From: Luteipulveratus flavus
GTDB lineage: Bacteria; Actinomycetota; Actinomycetes; Actinomycetales; Dermatophilaceae
Direction of reading: 5' to 3'
Assembly (NCBI RefSeq): GCF_029439465.1
Contig: NZ_JAROAV010000052.1
Location: forward strand, 56,627 to 120,626
Length of the DNA stretch: 64,000 bases
Shown here: positions 47,080 to 55,858 of the stretch, piece by piece
How positions within the stretch are numbered: position 1 is the stretch's first letter
Layout: each line of letters opens with the position of its first letter
The notes under the pieces: generated by a model
Database searches by the model: none
What the model was told of the DNA's origin: nothing
What the model saw: only the letters and a program-made list of their open reading frames with translations
Translations under genes and position numbers: made by a program

Positions 47080-47775
47080 TTACAGGTTGGTCAGGTACGG
47101 GTTGGTCACACGCTCGCGGGCGATGGTGGTCGCGGGTCCGTGGCCGGGCAGCACGAGGGTGGTGTCCGGCAGCGGCAGGACGACGTCGCGCAGCGACCGC
47201 TGCATCGCCTCGTCGTCACCGCCGGGCAGGTCGGTGCGCCCGATGGACCCGGCGAACAGCACGTCGCCGGCGAGCAGGCTCGATGACACCTCGACCTCGT
47301 CCGGCAGCCCGTCGGGCACCTGGTCGAGGGAGAACATCACCGAGCCCTCGGTATGGCCGGGGGCATGGCGGACGCCGATCCGCAGGCCGGCGAGCTCCAG
47401 CGACTGCGCGTCGGTGAGCTCACGGACGTCCTCGGGCTCGGTCCACGACGCCTTCGTCCCGAACTGCTGCTCGAGCATCGCCACCAGCCCGGAGCCCAGG
47501 CCACCGAGCGGGTCCTTGAGTCGGTAGCGGTCGTCCTCGTGGATGTACGCGCCGATCCGGCCGCCGCAGACGGGCGTCACGGAGTAGACGTGGTCCGCGT
47601 GCCCGTGCGTCAGCAGCACAGCCGTGGGCTTGAGGTCGAGCTCACGCAGCACCTCGCGGAGCTGCTCCTCGACGCCGATCCCGGGATCGACGACGACGCA
47701 CTCCTGCCCTCGACCGGGGGCGAGGACGTAGCAGTTCGTGCCGAACGCTGCGGCGGGGAAGGAGACGGTCAGCAC
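47080..47775 (-). CDS. MBL-fold metallo-hydrolase (glyoxalase II-like)
   Basis: 231-residue zinc hydrolase. THGHADHVYSV gives the H-x-H-x-D-H ligands (His57, His59, Asp61, His62); HAPGHTEGSVMF and GDVLFAGSIGRTDLPGGD add the remaining metal residues, and LPGHGPATTIARE closes the site. The G-S-I-G-R-T-D-L motif is typical of the YcbL-type glyoxalase II subgroup. Substrate is presumably a thioester, possibly a mycothiol adduct; inferred. Upstream partner of hisS and counterpart of Rv2581c. Confidence 0.88.
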   Translation of the reverse strand: MLTVSFPAAAFGTNCYVLAPGRGQECVVVDPGIGVEEQLREVLRELDLKPTAVLLTHGHADHVYSVTPVCGGRIGAYIHEDDRYRLKDPLGGLGSGLVAMLEQQFGTKASWTEPEDVRELTDAQSLELAGLRIGVRHAPGHTEGSVMFSLDQVPDGLPDEVEVSSSLLAGDVLFAGSIGRTDLPGGDDEAMQRSLRDVVLPLPDTTLVLPGHGPATTIARERVTNPYLTNL

Positions 47776-47928
47776 GCCAGCAGCCTACGGGCGGCGGCGT
47801 CCTCCCCGGCACGGGGTGAGTGCGGGGGCCGGCATCCACCGTCACCAGGTCGTGATGAATCCAGCGTTCCGCCTGTCAACGACATCCGTAGACTGTCCCG
47901 CACCCGTCGCTATGTCAGGAGTTGCTGC

Positions 47929-48687
47929 GTGCTGCCCCGAACCCGGACCCGTTCCGTTGCTGTGGGCGCCGCCGTGGCGCTCGCCCTCGCCCTCGCTGCG
48001 TGCGGCTCCGAGACCTCCGGAGGTGCGGGGTCCTCCCCCACCGCCGACGCGACGCCATCGGCCGCGTCCACCACGACGTCCGCGGCCTCGCCCTCCGGTG
48101 GCGCCTGCTCGGCTCCACCACAGCTGCCGGGCTCCGTGCCGTCGTTCTCCGCGCCGCCCGACAAGGCGACCGCGGCTGGCAAGACGTTCGAGGCGACCAT
48201 CCACACGAACTGTGGTGACATCACCCTCGAGCTCGACGGCGCCAAGGCACCGCAGACTGTCGCGTCGTTCGTGCAACTGGCGCAGAAGGCGTACTGGAAG
48301 GACAGCCCCTGTCACCGGCTGACCACCGCCGGTCTGCATGTGCTGCAGTGCGGCGACCCCACGGGGACCGGCTCCGGCGGACCGGGTTACGGCTACGGCA
48401 TCGAGAACGCCCCGGTCGACGGCAATTATCCTGCCGGGACGCTGGCCATGGCGCGCGGGCAACTCCCGGACACCAATGGCGGTCAGTTCTTCTTCGTGTA
48501 CGACACGACGGCGCTTCCGACCGACGGGGGCGGGTACAGCATCTTTGGCCGGGTGACCTCGGGCATGGACATCCTGGCGCGGATCGCGAAGGCTGGCGTC
48601 GAGAGCACATCCGCCAATCCCTATGACGGCCCACCTGCACAGCCCATCAGCATCTTGTCCGTTGCTGTCACTGAGAAGAAGGCCTGA
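47929..48687 (+). CDS. ppiB: lipoprotein peptidyl-prolyl cis-trans isomerase (cyclophilin)
   Basis: 252-residue extracytoplasmic cyclophilin. The lipobox LAAC has Cys25 as the lipidated residue. A Ser/Thr/Ala-rich linker (about 27-75) joins the cyclophilin domain at about 82-250: ATIHTNCGDITLELDGAKAPQTVASFV, CHRLTTAGLHVLQCGDPTGTGSGGPGYGYGIENA, and MARGQLPDTNGGQFFFVYD. The usual catalytic Arg is in CHRL; the QF-x-F active-site block is present. GTG 47929 has AGGAG 7 nt upstream. Counterpart of Rv2582. Confidence 0.92.
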   Translation: MLPRTRTRSVAVGAAVALALALAACGSETSGGAGSSPTADATPSAASTTTSAASPSGGACSAPPQLPGSVPSFSAPPDKATAAGKTFEATIHTNCGDITLELDGAKAPQTVASFVQLAQKAYWKDSPCHRLTTAGLHVLQCGDPTGTGSGGPGYGYGIENAPVDGNYPAGTLAMARGQLPDTNGGQFFFVYDTTALPTDGGGYSIFGRVTSGMDILARIAKAGVESTSANPYDGPPAQPISILSVAVTEKKA

Positions 48688-48692
48688 GCACC

Positions 48693-50441
48693 ATGTCTGA
48701 CACCCCGACCGACGACACCGTCACCACGGCGTCGGCCGACGAGCTGTCCACGGACGCGTCGACGCCGCAGGCGCCGGTCCAGGAGAGCGCGGCCGCGCCG
48801 AGCCCGTCCCAGGACGACACCACCGCGACTCCAGTCGCCGGCGAGCCCCACCCATTGTCCGAGACGGCGACCCCACCGTCTGAGGACCACACCGACAAGC
48901 CCCCTGCTGCCGCCGAGGCCGAGGCCGACGCCGAGAAGTCGGCCACGCCTGCAGCGCCCGAGCCCGCGGCGCCGGCCGCGGCTGCTGCACCCGAGCCCGA
49001 AACACCGGCCACCGCTCCTGCGCCCGAGCCGGAGTCGGCCGCACCTGCCCCGGAGCCCACCGACCCGAAGCCGTCCGTCCCGACGCCAGGATCGATCCCG
49101 ACGCCCGCGGCGGTCCGCCCGACGCCGCACCCGCCGGCCGCTGACAGCCCGGCCGCTGCCGTACCGGACCCGGTGCACGCTCCGGCGAGCAACGCCGCCT
49201 CGTTCGGTCGGGTCGCCGAGGACGGCACCGTGTTCGTGACGACCCCGGACGGTGAGCGCGAGGTCGGCTCGTATCCCGGCTCGACCCCCCAGGAGGCGCT
49301 GTCCTACTTCGCGCGCAAGTACGACGAGCTCGCGTCCACCGCGACCCTGCTGCTGCAGCGCGTCACCCAGACCGACCTGAGCACCCACGACGGGCAGGAG
49401 TCGCTCAAGGCGCTGCGGGCACAGATCGGTGACGCCCACGTCGTCGGCGACCTCGCCCAGCTCGACGCCACGGTGGAGCAGATCGCGACGGCGCTCAAGG
49501 CGAAGTCGCAGGTCGAGGGTGAGGCTCGCGCTGCCGCCAAGAAGGCGGCCCTGGAGAAGCGCGAGGCGGTCGTGGCCGAGGCCGAGACGATCGCGGCGCA
49601 GCCGGTCGAGAAGGTCCAGTGGAAGCAGAGCACGACGCGGATGCGCCAGCTGCTGGATGAGTGGAAGGCGTTGCAGCGCAGCGAGGCTCGTCTGGACAAG
49701 GAGCGCGAGAACACCCTCTGGCACCGCTTCTCCACTGCCCGCAACGGGTTCGACAAGACCCGCCGCTCGCACTTCGCCCGCCTGGACGAGCAGCACGCCG
49801 ACGCCAAGCGCGAGAAGGAGCGCCTGGTCACCGAGGCCGAGCGGCTCGCGGCCAGCAAGGACTGGGGGCCGACCGCGTCGGCGTTCAAGCGGCTGATGGG
49901 CGAGTGGCGCCAGGCCGGGCGAGCGGCTCGCTCGGACGACGACGCGCTGTGGCAGCGGTTCAAGGCCGCCCAGGACTCCTTCTTCCACGCCAAGGACGAG
50001 GTCGTCGCCGCCGAGAACGTCGAGTTCGAGGCGAACCTGAAGGTCAAGGAGGAGCTGCTCACGCAGGCGCAGGCGCTGCTCCCGGTGAAGGACCTCCCCG
50101 CCACCAAGGCGTCCCTGCGCACGATCCAGGACAGGTGGGACGCCGCCGGCAAGGTGCCCCGCAAGGACATGGACCGGATCGAACGGGCCATGCGCAAGGT
50201 CGAGCAGACCGTGCGCGACGCCGAGGACGCCCGCTGGAAGAAGACCGACCCCGAGCACGCTGCGCGAGCCCAGTCGATGGTCGACCAGCTGGAAGCAGCG
50301 GTGCAGGGGCTCAAGGACGACCTGGCCAAGGCCGAGGCGACCGGTGACGCGCGCAAGATCAAGACCGCCCAGGACGCGCTCGCGGCCCGTCAGGTGTGGC
50401 TCGACCAGGCCCGCGGCGGATTGGCCGAGTTCGGTGGCTGA
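48693..50441 (+). CDS. DUF349 domain protein with acidic low-complexity N-terminus
   Basis: 582-residue protein. The first 165 residues are Pro/Ala/Thr/Glu-rich and probably disordered; the next segment (GRVAEDGTVFVTTPDGEREVGSYPG) is a short beta element; from about 220 on it is helical, with repeated DUF349 modules containing W-x-x-L/M-x-x-x-W patterns (for example QLLDEWKALQ, FKRLMGEWRQAGRAARSDDDALWQRFKAAQDSFFHAK and IQDRWDAAGKVPRKDMDRIE). Function unknown; DUF349 proteins bind RNA or ribosomes in some reports, which I cannot confirm here. It starts 5 bp after ppiB and overlaps the next gene by 8 bp. Confidence 0.85.
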   Translation: MSDTPTDDTVTTASADELSTDASTPQAPVQESAAAPSPSQDDTTATPVAGEPHPLSETATPPSEDHTDKPPAAAEAEADAEKSATPAAPEPAAPAAAAAPEPETPATAPAPEPESAAPAPEPTDPKPSVPTPGSIPTPAAVRPTPHPPAADSPAAAVPDPVHAPASNAASFGRVAEDGTVFVTTPDGEREVGSYPGSTPQEALSYFARKYDELASTATLLLQRVTQTDLSTHDGQESLKALRAQIGDAHVVGDLAQLDATVEQIATALKAKSQVEGEARAAAKKAALEKREAVVAEAETIAAQPVEKVQWKQSTTRMRQLLDEWKALQRSEARLDKERENTLWHRFSTARNGFDKTRRSHFARLDEQHADAKREKERLVTEAERLAASKDWGPTASAFKRLMGEWRQAGRAARSDDDALWQRFKAAQDSFFHAKDEVVAAENVEFEANLKVKEELLTQAQALLPVKDLPATKASLRTIQDRWDAAGKVPRKDMDRIERAMRKVEQTVRDAEDARWKKTDPEHAARAQSMVDQLEAAVQGLKDDLAKAEATGDARKIKTAQDALAARQVWLDQARGGLAEFGG

Positions 50442-51762
50442 CTCCTCGACACTCACCTACTCCCCTTCCGGATTCACCACCGACGACAGCGCCGACGGCC
50501 TGTGCATCTACCTGGATGCCAGCCCGTCGCCGTTCCACGCCTGTGAGACCACCGCGGCCATGCTGGACGGCGCCGGCTTCACTCGGCTGGACGAGACGGA
50601 CGCATGGCCGACCGGTCGCGGGCGCTACTACCTCGTGCGCGGTGGCTCGCTCATCGCCTGGTCGACCGAGCACGCGGCGGACGCCGCCTCGCCCCTACGG
50701 CTGATCGGTGCCCACACCGACTCCCCCAACCTGAGGGTGAAGCCGCGCCCGGACCTCGCTCGCGCCGGCTGGCAGCTGCTCGGCGTCGAAGTGTACGGCG
50801 GCGCGCTGGAGAGCTCCTGGCTCGACCGTGACCTGGGCCTGTCCGGCCGGGTCGCGGTGCGCGGTGCCCACGGCATCCAGGCACAGCTGCTGCGTGTCGA
50901 CGACCCGGTGCTACGCGTCTCCCAGCTGGCGCCGCACCTGGACCGCTCGGTACGGACCGAAGGTCTGAAGCTCAACGCCCAGCAGCACATGGCCCCGCAC
51001 TGGGGGCTCGGCGAGGAGCCGGGCGACTTCATCGGGTTCGTGGCAGACCAGCTCGACGTCGCCGCCGAGGACGTCCTCGGCTGGGACTTCATGACCCACG
51101 ACCTGACGCCCGCGCGACGTACCGGTCTGCGGCGCGACACCGTGGCCGGCGCACGGCAGGACAACCTGGCCACCAGCTACGCGGCCACGCGCGCGCTGAT
51201 CGCGGCCGTCGACGTCGAGCCGGTGCGTCCGACCATCCAGGTGATCGCCCTGTTCGACCACGAGGAGGTCGGCAGCGTCTCCGAGCGCGGCGCGGCGTCG
51301 TCCCTGCTGATGACGACGCTCGAGCGGATGACGGCGTCCCTGGGCGGGTCCCGCGAGGACCTGCACCGGTCGATCGCCGGCGGAGTCATCGCCTCCGGCG
51401 ACATGGCCCACGCCACGCACCCGAACTACGCCGACCGGCACGAGCCCCAGCACACCATCGCCATGAACGGCGGCCCGGTACTGAAGACCAACACGGGGCT
51501 GAAGTACGCCACCGACGGGATGGGCGGTGCGGCGTTCCGCCTGGCGTGCGAGCAGGCGGGCGTGCCGTGCCAGGACTTCGTGATGCGCAGCGACCTGCCC
51601 TGCGGCTCGACCGTCGGGCCGATCACCTCTGCGCTCACCGGTGGGTCCACCGTCGACTTCGGGGCGCCCACGCTGTCGATGCACTCGACGCGGGAGCTCA
51701 CCGGAGCCGAGGACCAGGCGATGTACGCGGCCGCGCTCGCCTGCTTCCTGTCGCCGGCCTGA
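50434..51762 (+). CDS. M18-family aminopeptidase
   Basis: 442-residue aminopeptidase that removes N-terminal acidic and other residues. Metal ligands of the M18/M42 fold are visible: GAHTDSPN (His94, Asp96), ARQDNLATSY, FDHEEVGS with the catalytic Glu pair, and HSTREL near the end, with GDMAHATHPNY and TNTGLKYATDG as further family marks. Two zinc ions per subunit and a large oligomer are typical. GTG 50434 lies within the DUF349 gene (8-bp overlap), so translation is coupled. Confidence 0.9.
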   Translation: MADSSTLTYSPSGFTTDDSADGLCIYLDASPSPFHACETTAAMLDGAGFTRLDETDAWPTGRGRYYLVRGGSLIAWSTEHAADAASPLRLIGAHTDSPNLRVKPRPDLARAGWQLLGVEVYGGALESSWLDRDLGLSGRVAVRGAHGIQAQLLRVDDPVLRVSQLAPHLDRSVRTEGLKLNAQQHMAPHWGLGEEPGDFIGFVADQLDVAAEDVLGWDFMTHDLTPARRTGLRRDTVAGARQDNLATSYAATRALIAAVDVEPVRPTIQVIALFDHEEVGSVSERGAASSLLMTTLERMTASLGGSREDLHRSIAGGVIASGDMAHATHPNYADRHEPQHTIAMNGGPVLKTNTGLKYATDGMGGAAFRLACEQAGVPCQDFVMRSDLPCGSTVGPITSALTGGSTVDFGAPTLSMHSTRELTGAEDQAMYAAALACFLSPA

Positions 51763-51779
51763 CGCCGGGGCGCTTCCGC

Positions 51780-51816
51780 CGCCAGGACAACTCGGTCAGG
51801 CCGAGGCGTCCTGGCG
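51780..51816 (+). terminator. terminator of the ppiB operon overlapping the rel 3' end
   Basis: CGCCAGGAC/GTCCTGGCG (9 bp) continues past a 2x2 internal loop into CTCGG/CCGAG around a 5-nt loop. It begins 18 bp past the aminopeptidase stop and reaches into the last codons of rel on the other strand, whose stop codon sits in the apical region. Confidence 0.65.
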
Positions 51817-54102
51817 TCGCTCCCCCGCTCCGGTGATCCGGTAGACGTCGAACACCCCGTCGATCCGGCGCACGGCGCGCATGACGTGGTCCAGGTGGCT
51901 CGGGTCTCCCATCTCGAAGGTGAACTTGGAGATGGCGACCCGGTCCCGGCTGGTGCTCACGCTCGCGGACAGGATGTTGACGTGCTGGTCGGACAGCACC
52001 CGGGTGACGTCCGACAGCAGCCGGTTGCGGTCCAGCGCCTCGACCTGCAGCTGGACCAGGAACACGCTCTCGGCCGAGGGCGCCCAGGCGACGTTGATGA
52101 GGCGTTCCGGCTGGCTGAGCAGCTGCTCGGCGTTCGTGCAGTCGCGACGGTGCACCGAGACGCCCTTGCCGGTGGTGACGAACCCGATGATGTCGTCCCC
52201 GGGCACCGGCATGCAGCAGCGGGCGAGCTTGATCCAGACGTCGTCGGTGCCCACCACTGTCACGCCCGGGTCGTTGAGCCGTTTGCGGACCGAGGCCGGC
52301 GTCGTGGCCTCGGCGATGTCCTCGGTCGTCCCGTCCTCGCCGCCGAGTGAGGCGACCAGCTGACGCACGACGTGCTCGGCCGACACGTGGCTGTCCCCGA
52401 TGGCGGCGTACAGCGCGTCGATGTCGTGGTACCGCAGCTGCTCGGCGACGTTGGTGAGCGAGTCGTGCGACATCAGCCGCTGCAGACCGAGACCCTGCTT
52501 GCGGACCGTACGCGCCAGCTGCTCCTTGCCCGACTCGATGGCCTCCTCGCGGCGCTCCTTGGAGAACCACTGGCGGATCTTGTTGCGCGCGCGGGGGCTC
52601 TTGACGAACGTCAGCCAGTCACGGCTCGGGCCGGCGCCGTCGGCCTTGGAGGTCAGGATCTCGACGACGTCGCCATTCTCCAGCGGGCTCTCCAGCGGCA
52701 CCAGGCGCCCGTTGACCCGCCCGCCGATGCAGTGGTGCCCGACCTCGGTGTGCACGGCGTAGGCGAAGTCGACCGGAGTGGATCCCGCTGGGAGCCCGAT
52801 GATCTCGCCGGTCGGGGTGAACACGTACACCTCCCGGCTGCCGACGTCGAACCGCAGCGTCTCGAGGAACTCGCCCGGGTCGGAGGTCTCCCGCTGCCAC
52901 TCCAGCAGCTGGCGCAGCCAGGCCATGTCGTTGATCGGACCGGCGTCCCCGGCCGGTGCGACCTCACCGACCGCGGCGCTGCGCGCGTCCTCCTTGTACT
53001 TCCAGTGCGCGGCGACGCCGTACTCGGCCCTTCGGTGCATCTGGTAGGTCCGGATCTGGATCTCGATCGGCTTGCCGTCCGGACCGATGACCGTCGTGTG
53101 CAACGACTGGTACATGTTGAACTTCGGCATCGCGATGTAGTCCTTGAACCGCCCGGGCAGGGGGCTCCACCGCGTATGGATCGTGCCGAGGACGGCGTAG
53201 CAGTCGCGCACCGACTCCACCAGGACGCGCAGCGCGACGAGGTCGTAGATGTCCTCGAAGTCACGGCCGCGCACGATCATCTTCTGGTAGACGCTGTAGT
53301 AGTGCTTGGGCCGACCGGTCACGGTGCCCTTGATCTTGGCCGCCCGCAGGTCCGCGGTCACCTGGTCGCGGACACCCTTGAGGTACTCCTCGCGGGCGGG
53401 CGCGCGGTCGGCGACCATCCGGACGATCTCGTCGTACACCTTCGGGTAGAGCGTGGCGAAGGAGAGGTCCTCCAGCTCCCACTTGATGGTGTTCATCCCG
53501 AGGCGGTGCGCCAGCGGGGCGAAGATCTCCAGCGTCTCGGTGGCCTTGCGCTGCGCGGACTCGGCCGAGACGTACCGCCACGTCCGGGCGTTGTGCAGCC
53601 GGTCGGCGAGCTTGATCACCAGCACTCGGATGTCGCGGGCCATGGCGATCACCATCTTGCGCACGGTCTCGGCCTGCGCGGCGTCGCCGTAGGTGACCTT
53701 GTCGAGCTTGGTGACGCCGTCGACCAGCATCGCGATCTCGTCGCCGAAGTCGGAGCGCAGCTGGTCCAGGGAGTACTCGGTGTCCTCGACCGTGTCGTGC
53801 AGCAGGGCCGCCGCGAGCGTGGGCGGTGTCATGCCGAGCTCGGCGAGGATCGTCGTCACCGCGAGCGGGTGGGTGATGTACGGGTCGCCGCTCTTGCGCA
53901 TCTGGCCGCGGTGGTAGCGCTCGGCCACCTCGTACGCCCGCTCGATGAGGGCGGTGTCGGCCTTGGGGTGCGTCGTCCGCACGGTCCGCAGCAGCGGCTC
54001 GAGGACGCGGTTCGAGCTGCTGTGACGGGGGCCGCCGAGGCGCACCAACCGGGCCCGCACGCGTGACGTGCTGGGTGCCTGGTGCCGGAACTCCTCAGCC
54101 AT
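51796..54102 (-). CDS. rel: bifunctional (p)ppGpp synthetase/hydrolase Rel
   Basis: 768-residue stringent-response enzyme. The HD hydrolase domain is intact ([14 protein letters not shown] and [10 protein letters not shown], with His78, His102 and Asp103), the synthetase domain has [12 protein letters not shown] and [20 protein letters not shown]; the R-F-K-D motif is that of bifunctional Rel enzymes. TGS ([27 protein letters not shown]), a helical/zinc-finger region with RDCTN, and a C-terminal ACT domain follow. Full length, cytosolic. It follows apt after 68 bp. Confidence 0.96.
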   Translation of the reverse strand: MAEEFRHQAPSTSRVRARLVRLGGPRHSSSNRVLEPLLRTVRTTHPKADTALIERAYEVAERYHRGQMRKSGDPYITHPLAVTTILAELGMTPPTLAAALLHDTVEDTEYSLDQLRSDFGDEIAMLVDGVTKLDKVTYGDAAQAETVRKMVIAMARDIRVLVIKLADRLHNARTWRYVSAESAQRKATETLEIFAPLAHRLGMNTIKWELEDLSFATLYPKVYDEIVRMVADRAPAREEYLKGVRDQVTADLRAAKIKGTVTGRPKHYYSVYQKMIVRGRDFEDIYDLVALRVLVESVRDCYAVLGTIHTRWSPLPGRFKDYIAMPKFNMYQSLHTTVIGPDGKPIEIQIRTYQMHRRAEYGVAAHWKYKEDARSAAVGEVAPAGDAGPINDMAWLRQLLEWQRETSDPGEFLETLRFDVGSREVYVFTPTGEIIGLPAGSTPVDFAYAVHTEVGHHCIGGRVNGRLVPLESPLENGDVVEILTSKADGAGPSRDWLTFVKSPRARNKIRQWFSKERREEAIESGKEQLARTVRKQGLGLQRLMSHDSLTNVAEQLRYHDIDALYAAIGDSHVSAEHVVRQLVASLGGEDGTTEDIAEATTPASVRKRLNDPGVTVVGTDDVWIKLARCCMPVPGDDIIGFVTTGKGVSVHRRDCTNAEQLLSQPERLINVAWAPSAESVFLVQLQVEALDRNRLLSDVTRVLSDQHVNILSASVSTSRDRVAISKFTFEMGDPSHLDHVMRAVRRIDGVFDVYRITGAGERRQDASA

Positions 54103-54170
54103 GACGAAAGTCTAGAGGTCGCCGGATCGGCGTACGCACGGCAGGCGGAGGACGCGGTCTGACCCCGGCC

Positions 54171-54695
54171 TCAGACGGTCGCCACGGTCCGCAGGTCGTA
54201 GCCCTCGAGGTGCGTGCGGCCGTGCAGGGACGCTAGCTCGAGGAGCACCTGGACGGCGTGCACCTCTCCCCCGGCCCGTTCCACCAGGGCGCACGCGGCT
54301 GCCGCCGTACCGCCGGTCGCGAGGACATCGTCCAGGACGAGCACCCGGCGGTGGTCCTCGAACGCACCGGCGTGCACCTCGACCTCGGCCGTCCCGTACT
54401 CGAGCGCGTACGCCGTCGACACGGTCTCGCCGGGCAGCTTGCCCGCCTTGCGGATCGGGACGAACGGCACGCCGAGTGCCAGCGCGATCGGCGCACCGAT
54501 GATGAAGCCGCGCGCCTCGACGCCGGCGACGGCGTCGACGTGCCCGCGGTGCTGGGCGGCGATGTCGTCGATCACCACGGTGAACGCGTCCGGCGCCCCG
54601 AACAGGGGGGTGAGGTCCTTGAACAGCACCCCCGGCTTCGGGAAGTCGGGGACGTCCCGCGTGTGCTTCAGCAGCTCCTCGGAGGCCGTGCCCAT
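54171..54695 (-). CDS. apt: adenine phosphoribosyltransferase
   Basis: 174-residue purine-salvage enzyme making AMP from adenine and PRPP. The PRPP motif VLVLDDVLATGGTA (118-131) is intact; AGVEARGFIIGAPIALALGVPFVPIRKAGKLPGE and ALEYGTAEVEVH are the adenine-site and flexible-loop segments. It lies between secF (2-bp gap) and rel, an order conserved in actinobacteria and firmicutes, suggesting joint expression of salvage and stringent response genes. Confidence 0.94.
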   Translation of the reverse strand: MGTASEELLKHTRDVPDFPKPGVLFKDLTPLFGAPDAFTVVIDDIAAQHRGHVDAVAGVEARGFIIGAPIALALGVPFVPIRKAGKLPGETVSTAYALEYGTAEVEVHAGAFEDHRRVLVLDDVLATGGTAAAACALVERAGGEVHAVQVLLELASLHGRTHLEGYDLRTVATV

Positions 54696-54697
54696 GC

Positions 54698-55858
54698 TCA
54701 GCGGTCCCGATCCCGGTCCAGGCGAGCCAGCGGGTGGGTCTCGCGCTTCTTGGTACGGGTGGCCCGAGCGGCCGCGGCGGCCGCCGCGCGCTCCGGCTCG
54801 ACGACACCGGACGCCGACTCACCGGGCGTCGCGCGTGGGGTGTCGGCCTCGGTGAGCGCTGCACGCTGCGAGGTCTGGTACGCCTTCGCGCGGGCCGCGA
54901 GCTCCTTGATGGCCGGCTCCCCACGTCGCAGGTCCGCCAGCAGCGGGGTCGCGATGAAGATCGAGGAGTACGCGCCGACCGCGATACCGATGAACAGCGA
55001 CAGGGACAGGTCCAGCAGCGTGCCCGGGCCGAGCATCGTGAAGCCGACGACCAGGATGGCCCCGATCGGCAGCAGCGCGACGACGGTCGTGTTGATCGAC
55101 CGGACCAGCGTCTGGTTGACCGCATAGTTGGCCGCCTGGTCGTAGTTGCGTTGACCGGTCACGAACGCCTCGTGGGTGTTCTCGCGCACCTTGTCGAACA
55201 CCACGACCGTGTCGTAGATCGAGTACCCGAGGATCGTCAGGAAGCCGATCATCGTCGCCGGCGACACCTCGAAGCCGGTCAGGGCGTAGATGCCGACCGT
55301 GAAGAACAGGTCGTGGATCACCGCGACGATCGCCGCCAGGGCCATCTTCCAGGTGCGGAAGTAGAGCGCGAGCACCACGCTGAGCAGCGCGAGGAACCAC
55401 AGCAGCGCCTGCACGGCCTTGCGGGTGACGGTCTCACCCCACGAGGGACCGATGAACTGGGAGTCGATCTGCGCGGCCGGGACACCGAACTCCTTGGCGA
55501 GGGCGCCGCGCACCTCCTCGGTGGCAGCGGCCGTGCCGTTGCCGAGCTTCTCGGTCTGGATACGGATGTCCCGGTCACCCAGCTTGGTGACGATCAGGTT
55601 GTCCTCGGTGCCGGTCGCCTGGTGCACGGCGTCCTGCGCGCGGGTGTCGAAGTTCTGGGTGTTGGTGACCCCACGGACCTTGAGCTCGGCGCCACCGCTG
55701 AACTCCAGGCTCAGGTTGAGGCCGCGGCCGAACAGGCCGAGCGCGGCGATGAGCAGCAGCACCGCGGTGATGCCGTACCAGAGCTTGCGACGGCCGATGA
55801 AGTTGATCTGCCGGCGACCGGTGTAGAGGTCGTTGCCGAACTGGGCGAAGCTGGCCAT
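54698..55858 (-). CDS. secF: protein translocase subunit SecF
   Basis: 386-residue integral membrane component of SecDF, which uses proton flow to pull preproteins across. An N-terminal helix (YGITAVLLLIAALGLFGRGLNLSLEFSGGAEL) leads to the periplasmic domain; five more helices follow with the signature IGFLTILGYSIYDTVVVFDKVREN. The last 65 residues are a charged, Ala-rich cytoplasmic tail ending in DRDRDR. ATG shares a base with the SecD stop (TGATG). Confidence 0.95.
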   Translation of the reverse strand: MASFAQFGNDLYTGRRQINFIGRRKLWYGITAVLLLIAALGLFGRGLNLSLEFSGGAELKVRGVTNTQNFDTRAQDAVHQATGTEDNLIVTKLGDRDIRIQTEKLGNGTAAATEEVRGALAKEFGVPAAQIDSQFIGPSWGETVTRKAVQALLWFLALLSVVLALYFRTWKMALAAIVAVIHDLFFTVGIYALTGFEVSPATMIGFLTILGYSIYDTVVVFDKVRENTHEAFVTGQRNYDQAANYAVNQTLVRSINTTVVALLPIGAILVVGFTMLGPGTLLDLSLSLFIGIAVGAYSSIFIATPLLADLRRGEPAIKELAARAKAYQTSQRAALTEADTPRATPGESASGVVEPERAAAAAAARATRTKKRETHPLARLDRDRDR

